64,000 nucleotides of DNA from Deltaproteobacteria bacterium HGW-Deltaproteobacteria-14 (GTDB lineage: Bacteria > Myxococcota_A > UBA9042 > PHBI01): the NCBI GenBank assembly GCA_002841945.1, contig PHBI01000021.1:62001-126000 (forward strand), in the 5' to 3' direction. Of the stretch, positions 6,734-16,275 are shown in pieces. The notes beneath the pieces are model-generated. The model made no database searches. It had not been told where the DNA came from and saw only the letters and a list, made by a program, of their open reading frames with translations. Position numbers and translations under genes: made by a program. Positions within the stretch are counted from its first letter, which is position 1. Each line of letters begins with the position of its first letter.

Positions 6734-9454
6734 CTACTTGAACTTGATCGCGTCGATCAGGATGGCGGTGTCGAACACCGAGTCGCCCTTGTCGGTCGCG
6801 AACAGGCGCAGCGTCACCGGGCCGGTGCCCGCCAAGGCTTGCACGTTCTTGACCGAGTGCTGCCAGAGGACGTTGAACACCCCCCCCTGGTCGAACACGA
6901 TGTCGGACGGCGTGAGACCCACGAAGTACCGGCCGCACTCGCAGTTGTACACCCCGGTGCACACGCCGCCTCCCTCGGGGAGCTTGCAGCCGGACTGGCC
7001 GGCGCACTCGGGGTCGCACGGCGAGGGGTTGCTGCAGCTGCCGCAGCTGCCGTCCTCGTAGCCGCAGAGGTCGTCCACCCGCGAGTCCACCAGCGTGAGC
7101 TGCCCGTCCGCGCCGACGAGGACGGCCTGGAACGTGTCCTGGTACTGCGAACCGCAGAACTCCTTGAACTCCTCGCTGAAGAACTTCCAGTAGAACTCGA
7201 CCTGGACCTTGTCCGCCGGGATGCAGAAGGTCTGCTCCATCGTCCCGGTCTCGACGGTGAAGCCGAGCCCGGTCGAGATGAGCCCCATGAACTTGCCGCT
7301 CACCGGCGTCGAGCTGCCGAGCTGCGTGATGACGCGCCCGTCCCCCGAGATGGTCCAGCCGACCGTGTCCCCGGTCTCGAAGTCGCCGTTGATGATCTCG
7401 GCGTTGGACAGGTTCAGGTTCGTCGCCCCGAAGAAGCGCCACCAGGTCCCGGCGTTGTCCGGGTCCTCGTCGGCCACGTAGCGCTGCCCGATCTGCCCCT
7501 CGGCGCCGAAGTCATCGAACAGCTCGAGCACCTTGTCGCGGGCCCAGGCGCTCTCGACGTAGCCCGAGAAGCCGGTGATCGCCTTCGCCCCGGCGGCGTA
7601 CAGCGCGGTCGCGAGGGTGCCGTTGTACATCGACCGGCACGCACCGAGGTTGACGAGGCTCCGCGGGTAGCCACGGCCGCGGTGCGCCGTAAAAAAGGAC
7701 GGCGTCACCGCGTAGCCCTTGTTCGTGATGACCGCCCGCCCGAGGCGCAGGTCGATCTGCGTCTCGTCCACGCACAGCCCCTTGCCCGACGCCTCGTCAC
7801 CCGAGGACGTCCCCTCTGTGACCAGGCAGCGGGTACCGGTCGGGCAGCCTCCGGTCGGGTTCGCGCTCGACACCGTGCACGACTCCTGAGCCTGGATGAG
7901 CTGCGCACAGGTCACGGTGCTACCGGTCCAGAGCACCTCCTGGGCGCCCTTGTGCCGCCACTGATACCGGTCCCGCATGTCGGCCTCGGAGATCCCCCCG
8001 AAGAGCGCCTCGCCGTGGGTGCTGATGGACGCGACGCCGTAGCTCGACAGGTTTCGGAAGCGGGCCAGCGACGCGTTCGCCCCCTGCAGGACCGTGCCGC
8101 CCTCGAGCTCGTAGCTCGGACACTCGGTGCTGACGATGGCGTTGGCCACGTCGACGCCGTCGTCGGTCGAGCCGAACTCCGACGCGAACGGCGCCATGAC
8201 CACCGCGCGCTTCGAGCCGACGTCGAGGGTGTTCAGCGAGGTCATCGCGAGCGCCCCGAAGCCCCCGCCAGGGGGGTTGTCCCCGGCGCCGCGCTTGCCG
8301 GCCGGCGTCCCGAGGACCGCCCCGAGCACCCCGTCGTTGAACTGCACCCAGATGCTCCCGCCGCCGGCCGCGGCTCGCCCCGCCGTCTTCACGGTCGCCT
8401 GACCAGCCAGATCCGCCACGACGGCGTCCACGCTCATGCCCCCCGCGAGGTCCTGAGCCGCTCCGTCGATGACCGTCTTGTGCGAGTTGCAGTCGCTGGT
8501 CAGCACGTGGCTCAGGCAGTCGACGCGGATGCTCGGCGAGACGGCGGTATAGGTCGGCGTCCCCGCGATCTGGATGCTCGCGCGAAAGAAGACCGGCTCG
8601 GTCGTCGTGCAGGTGATCTTGCCGCGGTAGGTGAAGACGCCGTCGGACTCGATCTCGTCGCCGGAGGTGTTGAGGCCGCCGTCGTCCTTCATGGAGCCGA
8701 CGTCCTGGACCATGTTGCCGTTCGCGTCGACCCGCAGGAGCCGCAGCGTAGAGGTGTCGGCGTTGCCGTAGAGCGAGGTCGGGACCGTGAAGACGACGTC
8801 GGTCTGCTGGTTGACCCACAGCACCGACGGCCGCGCGGAGAGCCGGTCGTCGAAGCGAAACGCCGGGTTGTAGGTGACGACGATGCTGTCGGTGACGAAG
8901 CGATCACCGCCGCTCGCGGTGACCGAGATCGTGTTGTCACCCGGGTTGAGCTGAATTGGCCCGGACTGCCAGAAGGACCCGAGGGGGATCGCGCCGTTCT
9001 GCTCGCCCGCCTGCCAGACGATGGAGTCGGCGTGCCCGAAGAGGATGCCCGCGACGCGCACGACCGAGCCCACCGAGGGCGCGGTCCCGTTGCCGCCGGG
9101 CTCGACGATGCGCAGGACGAGCTCCGCGCTGGGGAAGCCGTTGGGCGGCGGCGTGGTGTCGGTGGTCACCGTGTCCGCCGGGACGGTGTCGACGGGCGCC
9201 GTCGTGTCCGCCGGGGGGGAGGTGTCGGCCAGCGCGGTGTCCTCGTCGGCGCCGGTGTCGGTTGTGGTGTCGAGCGCAGCCGTGTCGTCGATGACGTCGC
9301 CGTCGACCGTGTCAGCGACGACGCTGGTGTCGGCCTCCTCCCCGGTGTCGTTGCTCGCCACGGGGTCGCTGCCGCACGCGGTGACGAGCGTGAGCGCCGC
9401 GACGCAGAAGGCCGCAAGACCCGCGAAGGCGGATCGTGGTGGGGTCTCGATCAC
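6734..9454 (-). CDS. Surface lipoprotein with caspase/CHAT-like peptidase segment
   Basis: A 906-residue predicted lipoprotein. The signal peptide ends in a lipobox (LTLVTAC, Cys27), followed by an Asp/Thr-rich linker (30-105) typical of myxobacterial surface proteins. Residues 110-315 look like Ig-type beta domains. Residues 330-660 hold what I read as a caspase-clan (CD) fold: ISTHGEALFGG with His480, then LVNLGACRSMYNG with Cys606, followed by ALYAAGAKAITGFSGYVESA, the order and spacing of CHAT and gingipain-like peptidases (strand-HG, strand-xxC, AlaGly-rich helix). A Cys-rich insert (516-562) separates them. From about 688 a galactose-binding-like domain starts (IINGDFETGDTVGWTISGDG) and contains another Cys-rich loop (797-840). 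Start is GTG 9454 after GGAGAG. The peptidase call is inference from motifs. Confidence 0.7.
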   Translation of the reverse strand: MIETPPRSAFAGLAAFCVAALTLVTACGSDPVASNDTGEEADTSVVADTVDGDVIDDTAALDTTTDTGADEDTALADTSPPADTTAPVDTVPADTVTTDTTPPPNGFPSAELVLRIVEPGGNGTAPSVGSVVRVAGILFGHADSIVWQAGEQNGAIPLGSFWQSGPIQLNPGDNTISVTASGGDRFVTDSIVVTYNPAFRFDDRLSARPSVLWVNQQTDVVFTVPTSLYGNADTSTLRLLRVDANGNMVQDVGSMKDDGGLNTSGDEIESDGVFTYRGKITCTTTEPVFFRASIQIAGTPTYTAVSPSIRVDCLSHVLTSDCNSHKTVIDGAAQDLAGGMSVDAVVADLAGQATVKTAGRAAAGGGSIWVQFNDGVLGAVLGTPAGKRGAGDNPPGGGFGALAMTSLNTLDVGSKRAVVMAPFASEFGSTDDGVDVANAIVSTECPSYELEGGTVLQGANASLARFRNLSSYGVASISTHGEALFGGISEADMRDRYQWRHKGAQEVLWTGSTVTCAQLIQAQESCTVSSANPTGGCPTGTRCLVTEGTSSGDEASGKGLCVDETQIDLRLGRAVITNKGYAVTPSFFTAHRGRGYPRSLVNLGACRSMYNGTLATALYAAGAKAITGFSGYVESAWARDKVLELFDDFGAEGQIGQRYVADEDPDNAGTWWRFFGATNLNLSNAEIINGDFETGDTVGWTISGDGRVITQLGSSTPVSGKFMGLISTGLGFTVETGTMEQTFCIPADKVQVEFYWKFFSEEFKEFCGSQYQDTFQAVLVGADGQLTLVDSRVDDLCGYEDGSCGSCSNPSPCDPECAGQSGCKLPEGGGVCTGVYNCECGRYFVGLTPSDIVFDQGGVFNVLWQHSVKNVQALAGTGPVTLRLFATDKGDSVFDTAILIDAIKFK

Positions 9455-9557
9455 GGTCGACTCTCCTGGGCGTCGGCCGGCGCGTGGTGCACCGGGCTGC
9501 GACTATATCGACTCGCCCGTTCCGGGGTCAACGACCCGCGGGGAGTGGTGCCGGACC

Positions 9558-10778
9558 TCAGCGGCGCTCGAAGGTAGCCTCGTCGCTCGTGAGCGAGCGC
9601 GCGTCCGGGGTGAGGGTGAGCGTCAGCCGACGCCGCCTCGGGGTCAGACACTTCGACGGGCAGGTGCACGCGACGACGCGCCCCCCCTTGACCGCCAGGG
9701 CCAGCTCGCGCCCGCGGCGCTCTCCCGAGACATCGAACGCGTCCACGTGAAGGAAGCGGTCCGCGCCGTCGCAGAAGCGGTCCGACCAGCTCTTGAGCGG
9801 GAGCTCCTGGTCGCTCCGGACCGTCAACGTCCCGCTCACCGCGCCGCCGTCCTCGCTCAACGCCAGGTGCAGGACGACGCGCTCGCCGCGCCGCTCGAAG
9901 GCCCCGGTCTCCCACTCGCCGCCGAAACCGGCTCCGCCACCGTCGACCCCGGCGGCCGGGGCCGGCGGCGCCCCCTCGCGAACGAAGACCCCCGTCTCGT
10001 CGCTGAGCTGCATCCCGGACGGCGACAGCGCCAGCGAGAGCCCGCGGCGCCGCTGCTCCACGCGACAGCGGGACGGGCAGGTGCAGGCCAGCACCCGCGG
10101 CACGTCCCGGCGCAGGTCCACGCGGTCCCCTCGGGCCTCGCCGGCGATGCGGGCGGTCGTCACCATCCGGAACGTAGCGTTGCCCCCGCAGCTGGTGTCG
10201 ACCCACGAGGCAGGGGCGTCGTGCCAGACCTCCTCGTAGAGCTCGCCCTCGACCTGCCCCTCCTCGCGCTGATAGAGGTCGAGGGTCCGCTTCACGTGAC
10301 GATCGAGGACCACCCGCGGGGCCTGAAACCACGTCCCGGAGACGGCGCCCCGGGGACCGGCCGGCCGTGTATCCGGTGACGGACGCACGACCGTATCGGT
10401 CTCGTTCGGGGCCGGCGACGCGTCCGCGGGCTCGGCCACCGCGGGCGTCGGCGCCGGGACCGCGACGTCGGGGGCCGCCGGGGCGACCTCCCCGAGGGCC
10501 TCGCGCAGCTCCCCGATCTCCGTGACGAGGCCGCTAACGGTGGCGTCGCTGACGCTGCCATCGCGCCGCGCCAGCCCCTCGAGCGCGCCCTGACACTTCG
10601 GGCGCATCGCCCGCATGAACATGCCGAAGGCGTCGTCACGCCCCGGGTCGGTCACCACCGCGGCCTCGAGCCACGCGCACGCGCTCGCGAGGCTGGCCAC
10701 GTCACCGGCCCGCGCGGGCCCTGCGACGACGCTCGCGATCGCGACCAGCGCACCGCAGATCACCCCTCGGGACATCAT
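9558..10778 (-). CDS. Secreted protein with two CxCPSxC modules
   Basis: Not a family I can name. An ATG-ATG start at 10773-10778 follows GAGG and opens a signal peptide (MMSRGVICGALVAIASVVAG, cleavage near ARA-GD). Residues 24-140 are helical with a Pro/Ala-rich spacer. Two similar beta modules follow: one with VDTSCGGNATFR and VLACTCPSRC, the other with SDRFCDGADRFLHV and VVACTCPSKC, each then running into R-R-rich strands (LSLALSPS and LTLTLTPD). The duplication and the shared ACTCPS[RK]C signature suggest a disulfide- or metal-stabilised fold repeated twice. About 406 residues. The gene reads toward the caspase-like lipoprotein gene and ends 103 bp before it, so joint transcription is possible. 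Location is probably periplasm or outside the cell. Confidence 0.65.
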   Translation of the reverse strand: MMSRGVICGALVAIASVVAGPARAGDVASLASACAWLEAAVVTDPGRDDAFGMFMRAMRPKCQGALEGLARRDGSVSDATVSGLVTEIGELREALGEVAPAAPDVAVPAPTPAVAEPADASPAPNETDTVVRPSPDTRPAGPRGAVSGTWFQAPRVVLDRHVKRTLDLYQREEGQVEGELYEEVWHDAPASWVDTSCGGNATFRMVTTARIAGEARGDRVDLRRDVPRVLACTCPSRCRVEQRRRGLSLALSPSGMQLSDETGVFVREGAPPAPAAGVDGGGAGFGGEWETGAFERRGERVVLHLALSEDGGAVSGTLTVRSDQELPLKSWSDRFCDGADRFLHVDAFDVSGERRGRELALAVKGGRVVACTCPSKCLTPRRRRLTLTLTPDARSLTSDEATFERR

Positions 10779-10833
10779 CACACCTCGCCAGCCGCGGAGA
10801 CCGGCGCCGAGTATAGCGGCGCCGCGACCGGCC

Positions 10834-11373
10834 TCAAGGCAAGAGATCGCCGGCGCTGGCCGCGGTCGGCGGTGGGGTCGACGGCCCGGGCACCGCGGTG
10901 AGGGTGTGGACACGGATCGCCCCGCCGGCCGGGATCGCGATCGTCATGTCATCGCCCACCCGCGCGAGCAGATCCTGGTGGGCGGCGCGCAGCAGCAGCG
11001 CCGGCGGATCCTCCGGGGTGAGCCAGAGATAGAGGCGATCGTCGGGCCCATAGCCGACAATCGGGTGGCGCGCCGTGCGCACCGCGCCGCCCTCGAGCCG
11101 CGCGACGAGCCCCGCGGCGGTGAGGCGCACCGAGACGACGAAGCGGGCGACGCCAGCGCAGCTGACGTAACACCAGCGCGCGCCGACCGTCAGCACGACG
11201 TCCCCGTCGGGCCGAACGGCGAGGCCGCGGTGAAAGAGCGCCTGCACCCGCGGGTTGGCGACCGGGGCGCCGTGCAGCGTGAAGCCCCCGTCGGGGGCGA
11301 GCCCGATGCCGCTGTTGCGACGCAGCGCGTCGAGCACCTCGGGGGGGATCTGAGGTCCAGCATCCGGATTCAC
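10834..11373 (-). CDS. DUF1285-like protein
   Basis: A 179-residue soluble protein without a signal peptide. The segment DGGFTLHGAPVANPRVQALF, then LAVRPDGDVVLTVGARWCYV, resembles the DUF1285 pattern (dG.W.hnG.pI....L..lF...L..dgdG.Y.L.....) and the later GLVARLEGGAVRTARHPIVG segment fits the second half; the function of that family is unknown. The C-terminus is a Pro/Thr-rich tail. I place the start at GTG 11371-11373, seven bases after AGAGGA; the reading frame stays open far upstream but there it only mirrors pcnB on the other strand. It lies divergent to pcnB with 57 bp between the starts and 55 bp upstream of the next gene on its strand. Confidence 0.6.
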   Translation of the reverse strand: MNPDAGPQIPPEVLDALRRNSGIGLAPDGGFTLHGAPVANPRVQALFHRGLAVRPDGDVVLTVGARWCYVSCAGVARFVVSVRLTAAGLVARLEGGAVRTARHPIVGYGPDDRLYLWLTPEDPPALLLRAAHQDLLARVGDDMTIAIPAGGAIRVHTLTAVPGPSTPPPTAASAGDLLP

Positions 11374-11430
11374 GCGGGTGTCCTCTCTGAGGGTTTGCGC
11401 TCCAGCGGGAAACCACATATACCGCAGCGC

Positions 11431-12735
11431 GTGACAGTGGTGTCGTTCCCTACTACGTTCCCTGCCGAATCGCTCGACCCGGATGCGCTCGACGTCGTCC
11501 TCCGGCTCCAGGATTCCGGCTACACGACCTACTTCGTAGGTGGCTGTGTTCGCGACCTCTTGCTCGGTCGCGAACCGAAAGACTTCGACGTCGCCACCGA
11601 CGCCCGCCCCGAGGAGCTCAAGCGCGTCTTCGGGCGCCGCTGCCGCATCATCGGCCGGCGGTTCAAGCTCGGTCACGTCCACGCCGGCTCGAAGGTCATC
11701 GAGGTCGCGACCTTCCGCGGCCTGCCCGACGATCAAGAGATGGCCGGTGACGACTCCGGCTTCGTGGTGCGCGCGAACACCTTCGGCCCGCCCGAGCAGG
11801 ACGCGCTGAGCCGGGACTTCACGGTCAACGGGCTCTTCTACGACCCGGCCGCGGGGCTGCTCCTCGACTTCGTGGGTGGCCGCGCCGACCTCGAGCACCG
11901 CGTGATGCGCTCGATCGGGGACGCCGACGCCCGCATGCGCGAAGATCCCGTCCGCCTGCTGCGCGCCATCAAGCTCGCCGCACGCATCGGCTTCGGCATC
12001 GACGACGACATCAAGGCGATCGCCGCCGACATCGCCCCGCTGGTGGTGACGTGCCCGATGGCGCGGGTCAGCGAGGAGATCTTCCGGATCTGCGAGTCCG
12101 GCCACGCCCGGCGCTCGTTCGAGTGGATGGAGGAACTCGGGGTCATCGAGGCCCTGCTCCCCGAGGTCGCCGGCCACTTCGTGCCCGACTCTCCGACCCG
12201 CGACCGCCTCTACGCGTGGCTCGAGCAGATCGACCGCCAGACCCGCGCCCACGGAACGCTCCCGCGCCCGGCGACCTTCACGCTGCTCGCGTGGCCGTTC
12301 ATCCGGCTCGCCCTCGAGGCCCGCGACGAGCAGTCCCAGGAGTGGGGCAAGTTCGCCCGCGCGGCCACCCACGACCTCGTGATGCGGCTCGGGGTGCCGG
12401 TGAAGCACCGCCAGATGTTGCAGTACACGAGCGATCTGCTGCGCCGCATGGGGGTGGTTCGCCGCCGGCCGACCCGCGGCCAGCTGCGCTCACATGCGCT
12501 GCCAGTCGCGCTGACCGTGGCGCGCATGGAGTACCTCCTCGGCGCCGACTTCGCGCCGGCCTACGAGGCCTGGGCGGAGGACGCCGAGCGCCACGGCGTG
12601 ACCACGGCGCCGTTCGAGCCGCGCGCCGACGAGCTCGAGTTGCCCTCGCCGGACGCCGACGGGACCGCCGGGCGACGGCCGCCACGCCGCCGACGGCGCG
12701 GCGGGCGACGCGGTGAGCCACCCGTCGAGACGTGA
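11431..12735 (+). CDS. pcnB: Poly(A) polymerase / tRNA nucleotidyltransferase family protein PcnB
   Basis: A class II nucleotidyltransferase of 434 residues. The head holds the GG motif FVGGCVRDLLLG (about 36-46) and catalytic carboxylates in DFDVATDA (Asp51 and Asp53), then the RRCRIIGRRFKLGHV and DFTVNGLFYD motifs, RMREDPVRLLRAIKLAARIGF and a helical C-terminal body. The tail is strongly basic (RRPPRRRRRGGRRGE), as in PcnB-type poly(A) polymerases that bind RNA. PcnB polyadenylates RNA 3' ends and promotes decay; related enzymes add CCA to tRNAs, and sequence alone cannot settle which. That matters because tRNA-Phe in this window lacks an encoded CCA. Start GTG 11431 is chosen as the first of three close GTG codons; none has a strong Shine-Dalgarno site. 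Confidence 0.88.
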   Translation: MTVVSFPTTFPAESLDPDALDVVLRLQDSGYTTYFVGGCVRDLLLGREPKDFDVATDARPEELKRVFGRRCRIIGRRFKLGHVHAGSKVIEVATFRGLPDDQEMAGDDSGFVVRANTFGPPEQDALSRDFTVNGLFYDPAAGLLLDFVGGRADLEHRVMRSIGDADARMREDPVRLLRAIKLAARIGFGIDDDIKAIAADIAPLVVTCPMARVSEEIFRICESGHARRSFEWMEELGVIEALLPEVAGHFVPDSPTRDRLYAWLEQIDRQTRAHGTLPRPATFTLLAWPFIRLALEARDEQSQEWGKFARAATHDLVMRLGVPVKHRQMLQYTSDLLRRMGVVRRRPTRGQLRSHALPVALTVARMEYLLGADFAPAYEAWAEDAERHGVTTAPFEPRADELELPSPDADGTAGRRPPRRRRRGGRRGEPPVET

Positions 12736-12876
12736 TCCCCCGACCGCGCGAGGGGCGTGGTCGCTGCCGAGGCGCGAGGAGCACCCCAACCTGGGGCGAG
12801 GCCACGCCTCGCACCAAGCTGGGATCTTCATCGTCCGCCGAAGCCGGACCCTCGCGCGGGGCCGGACGACGGTCGC

Positions 12877-13404
<528 letters not shown>

Positions 13405-13408
13405 AAAG

Positions 13409-13416
13409 ACCTCCTT
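13409..13416 (-). promoter_or_regulatory. Shine-Dalgarno site that decides the infC start
   Basis: On the minus strand AAGGAGGT is close to a perfect anti-16S match and ends four bases before ACG at 13404-13402. No ATG, GTG, TTG or ATT is in frame between it and the conserved IF-3 core, which argues for initiation at ACG. Confidence 0.75.
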
Positions 13417-13448
13417 GGTGAGAACTCGGCGAGTCGTTGGACGAGGGT

Positions 13449-13515
13449 GTGGGCGTCAGCCCACGCTAGCCGCCGGACCTGCCCGGCGGCGATCTGGACA
13501 GCCGCGCTCGCGGCT
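13449..13515 (-). promoter_or_regulatory. Three consecutive hairpins in the infC leader
   Basis: Three short perfect stems follow each other: 13449-13454 with 13459-13464, 13470-13476 with 13483-13489, and 13500-13506 with 13509-13515. They lie between the stop of the upstream gene (13593) and infC on the minus strand. They could be a terminator of the upstream gene, a structured infC leader, or both; no T-run is seen. Confidence 0.4.
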
Positions 13516-13592
13516 CGGCGTCTTTACAGGAAAGCGAAATCGCACCGCAAGCACGAGCGTACGGTGCAGCTCGCCCGCTTGTCGAACGCCGC

Positions 13593-14906
13593 TCAAAAGG
13601 AGACGCTGATGAGGCCGGGGCGACCGCTGACGGCCGCGGTCGAGCTCGTCGCGTCGTCCTCCACGAAGTACAGGACGACGCTCGTCACCAGCAGCGCGGC
13701 GCCGACCCCGTAGAGGACCACGGACGCGGTCTCGAGCGAGTCGAGGGTGTCGGGGTCGGGGTCGTTGGAGCCCTGCTCCGCGATGTAGCCGAGGTTGCAC
13801 CCGCCGCCGGCGACCAAGGCCGCGAGCCCGATCCCACCGATGACGAACGCCGCGGTGTGGTCGCTGCCCGAGTCCCCGCTGTAGCGGTGGACGCCGGTGA
13901 TGCCGTCGGCGTCGAAGCTCCCGGTGAAGCCGATGCTGGGCGCGGACGCCCCGCGCTCCCAGCGGCCGATGTGCACCGTCTCCGACGCGGACTGGACGAC
14001 GACCGCCCCGTCGAAGCCCCCGGCCTCGGAGACCGCCTCGACCAGCGACGAGGCGTCGCCCTCCGCGGGCTGGGTCAAGACGAGCCCGCCGCTGCGGGAC
14101 TCGGCGCGGGCGGCCAGCATCGCGCGGATGGGGACCCGCACCGTCAGGGGCTCGCGCTTGACCTCCACCCGCTGGAGCCAGCTGCGCTGGAGCCCACACG
14201 TGACCTGGACGAGCTGCGGGCCGGTCGGGAGCTGTACCGGCCCGGCGAGGGGCATGCGCTCGAGCTCCGCCCCGTTGACGAGCAGGCGACAGTTCCCGGC
14301 GCGCTCCATCTCGAGGGGCTCGACGTGGACCATCAGCTGGCCGGCGCTCGCGAGCACCTCTGCGCGAAGCTGCTGCCAGAGCTCGTAGACCGGGGGCGGG
14401 TGATCGGTCCGCGTGGGCTCCGCGTTCGGAAAGCGCCGGACGAACTCGCGAAAGCGTCGCCGCGCCTCGGGCACGTCCCGGGTCGACGCCGTCGCGTTGC
14501 CGTAGCGCAGCGCAGCGCCGTCGGCGAGCTTCTGCACGAGGTCGGCCCGGGAGTCGAGGAGCTCCGGGCGCGCGTAGGCGATCTCGAAGGCGCGCGCGAG
14601 GTGCACCTCGGCTTGATCGAAGTTGGTCGCGTAGTGCGCGGTCGCCCCGGCCTGGAGCTCCGACGCGATCGTGGCGCGCTCGCCCGTCGGGGCCTCGAAG
14701 AGCTGCGGGAAGGCGGCGCCAATGCGCTCGCGCGAGACCTCGGCCGCGACCGGCGGGCCGGCCGCCTGGGCCGTGTTGATCGCCGAGTCGATCAGGGACT
14801 GCGACGGCACGTCCCGGGTGACGAACAAGAAGAAGCGCGACTCCGCGGCGGCGGGCGGTGCGGCGAGCAGCACGGCGAGCGTTGATGCGGCGAGCAGCGG
14901 CTTCAC
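13593..14906 (-). CDS. Exported protein with PEGA-like domain and two C-terminal membrane segments
   Basis: A 437-residue exported protein. The GTG at 14904-14906, eight bases after GAGG, opens a signal peptide (VKPLLAASTLAVLLAAPPAA, cut after AAA near 22). The N-terminal half is helical and TPR-like (ATIASELQAGATAHYATNFD, then YARPELLDSRADLVQKLADG). A middle segment, LMVHVEPLEMERAGNCRLLV to PTGPQLVQVTC, resembles a PEGA domain, a small surface beta fold. Two membrane spans near the C-terminus (AAFVIGGIGLAALVAGGGCN and ASVVLYGVGAALLVTSVVLY) would place it in the membrane, as in many myxobacterial PEGA proteins. It lies between the TPR gene upstream (153-bp gap) and infC downstream. Role unknown. 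Confidence 0.7.
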   Translation of the reverse strand: MKPLLAASTLAVLLAAPPAAAESRFFLFVTRDVPSQSLIDSAINTAQAAGPPVAAEVSRERIGAAFPQLFEAPTGERATIASELQAGATAHYATNFDQAEVHLARAFEIAYARPELLDSRADLVQKLADGAALRYGNATASTRDVPEARRRFREFVRRFPNAEPTRTDHPPPVYELWQQLRAEVLASAGQLMVHVEPLEMERAGNCRLLVNGAELERMPLAGPVQLPTGPQLVQVTCGLQRSWLQRVEVKREPLTVRVPIRAMLAARAESRSGGLVLTQPAEGDASSLVEAVSEAGGFDGAVVVQSASETVHIGRWERGASAPSIGFTGSFDADGITGVHRYSGDSGSDHTAAFVIGGIGLAALVAGGGCNLGYIAEQGSNDPDPDTLDSLETASVVLYGVGAALLVTSVVLYFVEDDATSSTAAVSGRPGLISVSF

Positions 14907-15059
14907 GATAACAGCCTCATGCGATCCCTCGGGTCCGACGTCGGCGAGTCGCGGCGCGAGGATCATAGGTCGTATCGATCCCGCGCGCAACGCGGCCTGG
15001 ACGACACCGCCGTCGAGCCCCGCGCCGCACCCGATCCCGATCTGGCGCCGCCGCCGCGT

Positions 15060-15989
15060 TCAATTCGGCGACTGGAGGCGCTGCAGCTCTTGCTTCGCGA
15101 TCGCGAGGTACTCCTGCTCGGTCGGGAGCTTCGCCGCGGCGTCCACGTAGCGCTGCCAGACGTCGATGGCCTTGGCGTTCTCCCCCTTCTCCTCATAGGC
15201 GTAGGCGAGGTTGAAGAGCGCCTGCGGGTAGCTCGAGCGCACCACGAGGGCCTGCTCGTAGGCCGCGATCTCGGCGTCGAGGTTGCCGAGCTTGTTCTCG
15301 GCGATGGCGAGGTTGTACCAGCCCTTGTGGTAGGTCGGCGCGATCTCGACGGCCTTCTTGTAGGCGTCGCGCTCCTGCTCGAAGAGCGCCTTCTTGGCGG
15401 AATCATCGGGAGCGCGCTCGGCCTGCCGAGCGTAGGCGATGCCGAGGTTGAACCAGGCGTCCGGGAGCTTGCCGTCGAGGAGGATGGCGCGCTTGTAGAC
15501 GTCGACGGCCTTCTCGAGCTGACCGAGGCGCGCGCGCAGGATGCCCTGGTTGACCAGCGAGTCGACCGCCTCGGGGGAGACCTGCTCCACGCGCTCGTAG
15601 GTCTGGAGCGCGTCCTCGAGCAGGTTCGAGTCCTCGTAGGCGATGGCGAGGTTGTAGAGGGCCTTCTCGTAGCGCGGGTCGACAGCGACGGCCTTCTGGT
15701 AGGCCTCGATCTCCTTCTTGTACTTGCGCTGCTTGGAGTACGCGATGCCCAGGTTGTACCAGGCTTCCTTGTAGTCCGGCTTGAGGCCGACGCACTTCTC
15801 GTAGGCCTCGACCGCCTTGTCGACGAGCTTGCCGTTGAAGTACTCGTTGCCGAGCCTGAAGTACTCCTCGGCCGAGTCCTCGCGCTCGTCGGCCAACGCC
15901 GCGGGGGCCGCAAGCAGGACGAGCCCCAGCGCCGTCACACACGTCGCGAGGAAGGTGCCCCGGATGAAGGGCCGTGTCGTTGCGTTCAC
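15060..15989 (-). CDS. Secreted tetratricopeptide-repeat protein
   Basis: A 309-residue protein with a signal peptide (TFLATCVTALGLVLLAAPAA, cleavage near ALA-DE) followed almost wholly by TPR units: I count about seven, with the consensus seen in AVEAYEKCVGLKPDYKEAWY, KEIEAYQKAVAVDPRYEKAL, EIAAYEQALVVRSSYPQALF and similar lines. TPRs are helical protein-binding scaffolds, so this is most likely a periplasmic adaptor; no enzymatic motif is visible. The start ATG 15989 fits the signal peptide. It shares a 286-bp divergent spacer with the lipoprotein gene at 16276 and may be transcribed with the PEGA-like gene downstream. Confidence 0.85.
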   Translation of the reverse strand: MNATTRPFIRGTFLATCVTALGLVLLAAPAALADEREDSAEEYFRLGNEYFNGKLVDKAVEAYEKCVGLKPDYKEAWYNLGIAYSKQRKYKKEIEAYQKAVAVDPRYEKALYNLAIAYEDSNLLEDALQTYERVEQVSPEAVDSLVNQGILRARLGQLEKAVDVYKRAILLDGKLPDAWFNLGIAYARQAERAPDDSAKKALFEQERDAYKKAVEIAPTYHKGWYNLAIAENKLGNLDAEIAAYEQALVVRSSYPQALFNLAYAYEEKGENAKAIDVWQRYVDAAAKLPTEQEYLAIAKQELQRLQSPN

Positions 15990-16275
15990 GGGCGCGCTCG
16001 CTGTCGAGGTTGGGGCTACGGTCTTCGGACTCCATCACTAGAAGACGGAGGCCGGCATGTCAACGGCTGGCGCCGCGGGCAGCACCACACAAACCGCCGG
16101 GCGGCTCGTCGCCACGGGATACGCTCCCCACAAACGCGATCCCGTTCCCGGGTATTTCGTCACCCCGCCCCGCTCAGGTCGTTCGACGTGGCCGATTGGA
16201 CGGCCCCGGCTCGGGCGAATAGAGTCCGGCGCGCGCCCGTTAGCTCGAACGCGCCCGGAGGAGCCGCCCACGACC

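Noticed and set aside
10834-12408. A 524-codon reading of the DUF1285-like frame
   Set aside because: Its first two-thirds mirror pcnB; only the part after GTG 11373 shows protein-like conservation and a ribosome site.
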